Shown here one piece after another: positions 61,598 through 64,000 of a stretch of 64,000 nt of DNA. A program made the position numbers and the translations under genes. The DNA comes from Kitasatospora cinereorecta (GTDB lineage Bacteria; Actinomycetota; Actinomycetes; Streptomycetales; Streptomycetaceae): positions 834,001 to 898,000 of the forward strand of contig NZ_JAMZDX010000001.1 of NCBI RefSeq assembly GCF_024172095.1, in the 5' to 3' direction. The notes below the pieces were generated by a model. It did not search any database and had not been told where the DNA came from. It saw only the letters and a program-made list of their open reading frames with translations. Numbering within the stretch: the first letter of the stretch is position 1; each line of letters starts with the position of its first letter.

Positions 61598-64000
61598 TCA
61601 ACGCTCCTGGTGGTTCGAGCCGCCGAAGAGATCGGTGCTGCTGTTGTGCTGTCCGTTGCCGGGGCGCCCCAGGTCGGGGTCGATCCGGAAGCTGCCGGTG
61701 GCGCCCGGGTCGCCGCCCGCGCTGCGGCCCTGCTCGACGCCGCGGCGCAGGTTGGTCAGGCGACCGCGGACCTCGTTCGGGTCGCGGGAGACCTGCGGGC
61801 CGTCCTGCGGCCCGGGCTTGGCGTTGCCGGGCACCAGGTTCTGCTTGGGCACGCGGCGCGGCAGGCCCGCGGAGGTGGTCCCGCCGGAGGCGGGCTCGCG
61901 CAGCTGCTCGGCGCGCTGCCAGTCACCGTCGTTCGGCGACTGCCAGTCGGGCTGGGCGGCGGTCGGGCCGGTCGGCCCGTAGCCGCCGAGTGCGGACACG
62001 TCGTGACCGCGGGACTCGATGGGCGCCGAGGTGTCCTTGGCGCCGGTGAACCAGTTCGGCTTCTCCTCGCCGCCGCCGAAGGAGTCCCGGGCACCGCCCA
62101 GGGCGCGGGCGGCGGCACCGCCGGCCAGCTGCTCGCCGGGGCGGCGCTGCGGCAGGCCGGAACCGGGACCGTCCTGGGGGGAGCGGGCCGGCGGCAGCGC
62201 CGGGGTCTCGTCCTGGCCGTACGGGTGGCCGGCCGGCTCGTCGTAGCCGTAGCCCTGGTCGTAGGCCTCGGCGTACTGCTGGTCGCCGTAGCCGTCCTGG
62301 GCGTACTGCTGCTGGTAGCCGTCCTGGCCGTACTGGTCGCGGCCGTACGGGTCCTGCTGGAAGCCGTTCTGCTGGTAGCCCTGGAACTCGTCCTGGGCGT
62401 ACTGGTCGCGGCCGTAGGGGTCCTGCTGGAAGCCGTCCTGGGCGTACTGCTGCTGCTGGTAGCCGTCCGGGGCGTACGGCGCGTCGCCGTAGGGCTCCCG
62501 GCCCGTCTCCTCGCCGTACGGCGACTCCAGGATCTCGGCCTCGAGCGGCTCGTCGGAGCCGGACTCCAGCGCGGCGACGCGGCGCTGCTCCTCCAGGCGC
62601 TGCGAGCGCTGGACGGACTCCAGGGCCGGGCTGAAGCCGCTGCCGCCGCCCTGGCCGGTCAGGTGGTCGTCGAAGCCCAGCTCGGCGGCGCTGCGCTGCG
62701 GGCCGTCCAGCGACCACTCGCCGGTCGGGCTCTGGTCGGCGAAGATCCGGGAGACCGTGAACTCCTCCTCCTGGGGCTCCGGCGCGTGGCGCAGCTGGGT
62801 GAGCGCCTGCGGGAGCATGACCAGGGAGGTGGTGCCGGCGGACTCGCCGGAGGGGCGCAGCTGGACGCGGATGTCGTGCCGCTGGGACAGCCGGCCGACC
62901 ACGAACAGGCCCATGCGGCGGGAGATGGTGACGTCGACCGTGGGCGGCTCGGCCAGCTTCTCGTTGATCTCCGCGAAGTCCTCGGCGGTGAGGCCGATGC
63001 CCTTGTCGTGGATCTCGACCAGCACGCGGCCGTCCGGCAGGCGGGTGGCGTTGACCAGCACCCGGGTCTGCGGGCTGGAGAACGAGGTGGCGTTCTCGAG
63101 CAGCTCGGCGAGCAGGTGGACGAGGTCGGTCACGGCGGCGCCGATGACCTCGGCCTCCGGGATGCCGGCCAGCTCGATGCGCTCGTACTGCTCCACCTCG
63201 GAGGCGGCGGCGCGGAGCACGTCGACCAGCGGCACCGGGGTGTTCCAGCGGCGGCCGGGCTCCTCACCCGCGAGGACGAGGAGGTTCTCACCGTTGCGGC
63301 GCATACGGGTCGCGAGGTGGTCCAGCTTGAAGAGGTTCTCCAGCTGGTCCGGGTCGGCCTCGTTGTTCTCCAGGTCGGTGATCAGCGCCAGCTGGCGCTG
63401 AATCAGGCTCTGGCTGCGGCGCGAGAGGTTGGAGAAGATCGCGTTCAGGTTGCCTCGGAGCAGGGCCTGCTCGGCGGCGAGCGAGACCGCCTGCGAGTGG
63501 ACCTGGTCGAAGGCGCGGGCGACCTCGCCGATCTCGTCCTTGCCCCACAGCGGGATCGGGGCCACCGAGGTGTCCACCCGCTCGGGGTCGGTCTTGGAGA
63601 GCTTGTCGACCAGGTCCGGCAGACGGTGGTTGGCGATGTCCAGCGCGGCGGTGTTCAGGGTGCGCATGCCGAGGATCATCGAGCGGGCGATGAAGCCGGT
63701 GAACAGGCCGGCCAGGATCAGCGAGGCGAGCACGATCGCCGAGTTGAGGATCCAGTCGGTGCGGGCGCGGTCCTTGATGTTCTGCGCGTCGCCGACGACC
63801 TGCTCCAGCAGGGCGTTCTCGGTGTTGCGCAGCGCGGTGGTGCGGCTGGTGGTGGCCTGCAGCCAGTTGTTGACGTTCAGACCCTCGGCCTGGGCGGCGG
63901 CGAAGGTCGCGGCGGCCGCGGCAATGGCCTTCTGGGGGCTCTGGCCGGCCTGCGGCTGCTGGCCGGCGATCGCCGCCTGGGTGTACGCCAGACCGATGTT
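61598..64000 (-). CDS. cvnA: Conservon sensor kinase-like protein CvnA, C-terminal part (cut by window edge)
   Basis: The visible 801 codons lack the start. A nitrate/nitrite-sensor-like extracellular region (ATTSRTTALRNTENALLEQ) is followed by a membrane helix (LNSAIVLASLILAGLFTGF), a HAMP region (ANHRLPDLVDKLSK...WGKDEIGEVARAFD) and a dimerisation helix with RRSQSLIQRQLALITDLE. A HATPase_c domain follows (LLAELLENATSFSSPQTRV, EIHDKGIGLTAEDF, GLFVVGRLSQRH). The C-terminal 300 or so residues are disordered, with repeated Tyr/Gln/Gly/Asp-rich units (DPYGRDQY, YAQDGF). First gene of the conservon; cvnB follows at once. Confidence 0.93.
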   Translation of the reverse strand, partial: NIGLAYTQAAIAGQQPQAGQSPQKAIAAAAATFAAAQAEGLNVNNWLQATTSRTTALRNTENALLEQVVGDAQNIKDRARTDWILNSAIVLASLILAGLFTGFIARSMILGMRTLNTAALDIANHRLPDLVDKLSKTDPERVDTSVAPIPLWGKDEIGEVARAFDQVHSQAVSLAAEQALLRGNLNAIFSNLSRRSQSLIQRQLALITDLENNEADPDQLENLFKLDHLATRMRRNGENLLVLAGEEPGRRWNTPVPLVDVLRAAASEVEQYERIELAGIPEAEVIGAAVTDLVHLLAELLENATSFSSPQTRVLVNATRLPDGRVLVEIHDKGIGLTAEDFAEINEKLAEPPTVDVTISRRMGLFVVGRLSQRHDIRVQLRPSGESAGTTSLVMLPQALTQLRHAPEPQEEEFTVSRIFADQSPTGEWSLDGPQRSAAELGFDDHLTGQGGGSGFSPALESVQRSQRLEEQRRVAALESGSDEPLEAEILESPYGEETGREPYGDAPYAPDGYQQQQYAQDGFQQDPYGRDQYAQDEFQGYQQNGFQQDPYGRDQYGQDGYQQQYAQDGYGDQQYAEAYDQGYGYDEPAGHPYGQDETPALPPARSPQDGPGSGLPQRRPGEQLAGGAAARALGGARDSFGGGEEKPNWFTGAKDTSAPIESRGHDVSALGGYGPTGPTAAQPDWQSPNDGDWQRAEQLREPASGGTTSAGLPRRVPKQNLVPGNAKPGPQDGPQVSRDPNEVRGRLTNLRRGVEQGRSAGGDPGATGSFRIDPDLGRPGNGQHNSSTDLFGGSNHQER

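Overview
The window is about 64 kb of very GC-rich DNA with strong G/C bias at third codon positions, GTG/TTG starts, almost no TTA codons and several families typical of Streptomyces and Kitasatospora (a conservon, SseB-like pairs, tandem L,D-transpeptidase lipoproteins). Gene order agrees with a core chromosomal segment of Streptomyces as I remember it (sdaA-glyA-gcvH-gcvT, opp transporter, nifS-mnmA, ligA, gatCAB, ilvBNC-serA, leuB, ilvE, cimA, cvn1). It is a housekeeping region, not a biosynthetic gene cluster or a prophage. The only mobile element seen is one intact IS4-family insertion sequence.

Layout. 1-1370: N-terminal half of a glycogen debranching enzyme, running off the left edge. 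1.6-5.6 kb: three tandem lipoprotein L,D-transpeptidases. 5.7-7.4 kb: a HATPase (anti-sigma-like) protein and a secreted trypsin-like protease. 7.8-12.5 kb, minus strand: the serine/glycine cluster gcvT-gcvH-glyA-sdaA, headed by a tandem glycine riboswitch. 12.7-14.4 kb: two SseB-like genes, divergent from it. 14.9-20.9 kb: a complete oligopeptide-type ABC transporter. 21-24.3 kb: methyltransferase, ferritin-like protein, TRIC-type membrane protein, IclR regulator. 24.5-28.5 kb: cysteine desulfurase and the tRNA 2-thiouridylase mnmA, separated by the insertion sequence. 28.6-33.1 kb: LOG-type protein, SDR, short MetE-like protein, ligA. 33.4-35.0 kb: GGDEF-EAL membrane protein. 35.2-38.7 kb: gatC-gatA-(79-aa membrane protein)-gatB. 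39.2-45.5 kb: large LuxR ATPase regulator and a second GGDEF/EAL membrane protein. 45.5-51.0 kb: ilvB leader, ilvB-ilvN-ilvC and serA. 51.3-59.7 kb: a small basic protein, a secreted subtilase, leuB, ilvE, a Uma2 protein and cimA with its own leader. 59.8-64.0 kb, minus strand: conservon cvnA-B-C-D, with cvnA running off the right edge.

How it fits together. Amino-acid metabolism dominates. Serine/glycine interconversion and one-carbon supply (sdaA, glyA, gcvHT, serA) lie near the branched-chain pathway (ilvBNC, leuB, ilvE, cimA). Three RNA switches are readable: the tandem glycine riboswitch and two peptide-leader attenuators, one with Ile-Leu-Val-Leu codons before ilvB and one with Leu and tandem Ile codons before cimA. 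Two cyclic-di-GMP proteins, one with all EAL residues and one with a degenerate EAL domain, and the conservon point to developmental signalling. Two in-frame TTA codons, in the HATPase gene and at the 3' end of the first GGDEF-EAL gene, suggest bldA-dependent translation. Intergenic DNA carries dispersed palindromic repeats around a core like CGCAGTTCCCCGCGCCCCT, and the insertion sequence sits inside one of them.
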